Assembly: GCF_937128415.1 (NCBI RefSeq)
Contig: NZ_CAKZMJ010000036.1
Location: 22,307-86,306, forward strand
Source: an uncultured Caldilinea sp.
GTDB lineage: Bacteria; Chloroflexota; Anaerolineae; Caldilineales; Caldilineaceae
Direction of reading: 5' to 3'
Length of the DNA: 64,000 nt
In this document: positions 62,525 to 64,000 of the stretch, in pieces
How the letters are laid out: each line of letters opens with the position of its first letter
Numbering within the stretch: the first letter of the stretch is position 1
Made by a program: the position numbers and the translations under genes
The notes under the pieces: model-generated
What the model was told of the DNA's origin: nothing
Databases searched by the model: none
The model's input: the letters and a program-made list of their open reading frames with translations, nothing else

Positions 62525-63841
62525 ATGATTAAACGATTTGTTCACGCAGCATTGATTGGCGTACTGCTGAGTTTAATGGCGACCGCTGCATTTGCCCAAG
62601 ATGGCGACGTCAGCGCAGCCGAGATCACGTACGCCATCAACAACTTCGCCCTGTTCATTTGCGCTGTGCTGGTGCTCTTCATGCAGGCGGGCTTTGCGTT
62701 GGTGGAGCTCGGCTTCAATTCTTCCAAAAATGTTGTGAACATCATGTTCAAAAACCTGCTCGACCTGGCAGCGGGCGTCATCGTCTTCTGGTTGGTCGGC
62801 TTTGGGCTGATGTACGGCGCAAGCGCATTGATCCCCGGCGTGCTCGCCTGGGGCGGCGTAGGGGTGAGTCAGGTTGGCTCCGATCTGGAGGGGCTGAATC
62901 CCCAGGTCGATTTCCTCTTCCAGGTGGCGTTTGCTGCGACGGCGGCGACGATCGTATCCGGCGCTGTGGCAGGCCGCATCAAGGTGAGCGCCTATTTGAT
63001 CTACACCATCTTCATCACCGGTTTGATTTATCCTATCAGTGGGTTCTGGCAATGGGGCGGCGGCTGGCTGAGCGAGCTGGGCTTCCATGACTTTGCAGGT
63101 TCGCTGGTGGTGCATGCGGTGGGCGGTTTCGCCGGGCTGGCGGGCGCCATCGTGCTCGGCCCGCGCATCGGGCGCTTCGCCAAAGACTCGCCGAAGCACA
63201 TGTTTGCGCCGCACAACTACGCCTTCGCCGGCCTGGGGGTCTTTATCCTCTGGATCGGTTGGTACGGCTTCAACCCCGGCAGCCAGCTTGCCTTTGTCGG
63301 CTCCGCCAACACCGACGCCGTGATGTTGATTGCCGTGAACACAACGCTTGCCGCTGGCGCAGGCGCAGTAGCCGCCATGCTTTTTACATGGTTTCTGATC
63401 AAGCGTCCCGACCTCGGGGCGACGCTCAACGGCGCGCTGGCGGGGCTGGTGGGCATCACGGCGAACTGCGACTCGGTCACCAATGCGTCCGCCATTTTGA
63501 TCGGCGCCATCGCCGGCGTGATCATGGTGCTTGCAACCATCTTGCTTGAACGTTTGAAGATCGATGACCCGGTGGGCGCATGGCCGGTGCACGGCGCGGC
63601 CGGCATCTGGGGCGGTTTGGCCGCTGCGATCTTCGGTGGGCATTCACTGGTGGCGCAAATTATCGGCTCGATCGCCATTCCCGCCTGGGCCTTCCTCACC
63701 TGCTTCGCCCTCTTCTCCGCCCTCAAAGCGATCGGCCAACTGCGCGTCTCGCCTGAGGAGGAGGAGATCGGCCTGGACCTCACCGAGCACGGCACCGCCG
63801 CCTATTCGCTGACCGGCCTGGGCGTGCTCAGCAGCGACTGA
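62525..63841 (+). CDS. amt: ammonium transporter (Amt/Rh family)
   Basis: This 438-residue protein starts MIKRFVHAALIGVLL, with a probable cleaved signal ending TAAFA. Eleven spans follow, with the family motif LFMQAGFALVELGFNSSKNV. The twin pore His residues lie in AGSLVVHAVGGFAGLAGAIV and PVHGAAGIWGGLAAAIF. It conducts ammonium across the cytoplasmic membrane as a trimer. No GlnK/GlnB gene follows within the window. A strong terminator closes the gene. Confidence 0.95.
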   Translation: MIKRFVHAALIGVLLSLMATAAFAQDGDVSAAEITYAINNFALFICAVLVLFMQAGFALVELGFNSSKNVVNIMFKNLLDLAAGVIVFWLVGFGLMYGASALIPGVLAWGGVGVSQVGSDLEGLNPQVDFLFQVAFAATAATIVSGAVAGRIKVSAYLIYTIFITGLIYPISGFWQWGGGWLSELGFHDFAGSLVVHAVGGFAGLAGAIVLGPRIGRFAKDSPKHMFAPHNYAFAGLGVFILWIGWYGFNPGSQLAFVGSANTDAVMLIAVNTTLAAGAGAVAAMLFTWFLIKRPDLGATLNGALAGLVGITANCDSVTNASAILIGAIAGVIMVLATILLERLKIDDPVGAWPVHGAAGIWGGLAAAIFGGHSLVAQIIGSIAIPAWAFLTCFALFSALKAIGQLRVSPEEEEIGLDLTEHGTAAYSLTGLGVLSSD

Positions 63842-63868
63842 TTTCACCTGGTTTCCACCTCGTTTCAG

Positions 63869-63912
63869 GGCCGCTCCTGGATGCGTGTGTCCAGAAGCGG
63901 CCTTTGTTTTTT
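63869..63912 (+). terminator. intrinsic terminator after amt
   Basis: GGCCGCT (63869-63875) pairs with AGCGGCC (63896-63902), with an inner CCTGGA/TCCAG extension, followed by TTTGTTTTTT. It is 27 bp after the amt stop codon. Confidence 0.9.
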
Positions 63913-63960
63913 CCGTCGATCGATTACCCTCCAGGTGCGATTCGTGCTATGATGCAGCCT

Positions 63961-64000
63961 ATGGACAGCGAACGAAGGCGCGTCATTCTGCTCTTCCTCG
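63961..64000 (+). CDS. start of a further gene, truncated by window end
   Basis: ATG at 63961 opens a frame (MDSERRRVILLFL) to the end of the window. An extended -10 (TGCTATGAT, with TATGAT at 63948-63953) sits 7 bp before it, so the transcript would be leaderless or nearly so, and no RBS is seen. An ATG at 63951 is out of frame; ATG at 63949 is in frame with 63961. Too short to identify. Confidence 0.4.
   Translation, partial: MDSERRRVILLFL

Overview
The window looks like a chromosomal segment from a GC-rich member of the Chloroflexota, perhaps Caldilinea/Anaerolineae-like. This is inferred from gene content and style, not from a marker gene. Pointers are lipoproteins with a LAAC/SAC lipobox followed by a Pro/Ala linker, a SpoVS-type protein, secreted DUF11 proteins ending in a short hydrophobic motif (YLPTVAR, MLPIISR), and the hairpin repeat family at 7.2-7.7 kb. 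No rRNA, tRNA, CRISPR array, transposase or phage gene was seen.

Layout. 1-3268 (+): the tail of an ABC ATPase, a lipoprotein binding protein and two permeases (polyamine/iron type), visibly less GC-rich than the rest. 3329-7147 (+): a sugar ABC transporter (binding protein, two permeases) coupled to an inositol-monophosphatase-like enzyme. 7148-7720: a tandem array of hairpin repeats. 7721-15103 (-): a C69 dipeptidase, a large kinase-nucleotidyltransferase fusion, a WYL-domain protein and SpoVS.

15350-38145 (-) is the centre of the window: about 22 kb of co-oriented, mostly touching or overlapping genes for uptake and catabolism of a small polyol or ketose. From promoter P1 at 38.1 kb it runs SrlD-like dehydrogenase, FGGY kinase, zinc-type dehydrogenase, SorC regulator, GpsA-like dehydrogenase and iron alcohol dehydrogenase. 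From promoter P2 at 31.1 kb it continues with a second SDR, a polyol-type ABC transporter (binding protein, two permeases, a 95-residue membrane protein, two non-identical ATPases), DhaK, DhaL, a DhaM-HPr-Enzyme I fusion, a PfkB kinase, a RuBisCO-like protein and a cupin. A second DhaK/DhaL pair follows. P1 and P2 share an operator-like sequence just downstream of the -10. The substrate is imported, oxidised or phosphorylated, and a ketose is phosphorylated by PEP-driven Dha-type kinases. The RuBisCO-like protein suggests a decarboxylation, isomerisation or enolisation step on a phosphorylated intermediate.

38203-63841 is mixed: a helicase-like ATPase, an aminotransferase and LysE exporter, a secreted beta-helix protein, a CAP-LysM protein, a cysteine-synthase-like enzyme, a two-domain thioredoxin, a GNAT enzyme, a CGNR regulator facing two tiny membrane proteins across an array of TGTAAC sites, an EamA transporter, an M19 dipeptidase, trpB-trpA-Nudix, a 1771-residue secreted protein with both a subtilisin and a trypsin domain, a DUF72 protein and an ammonium transporter.
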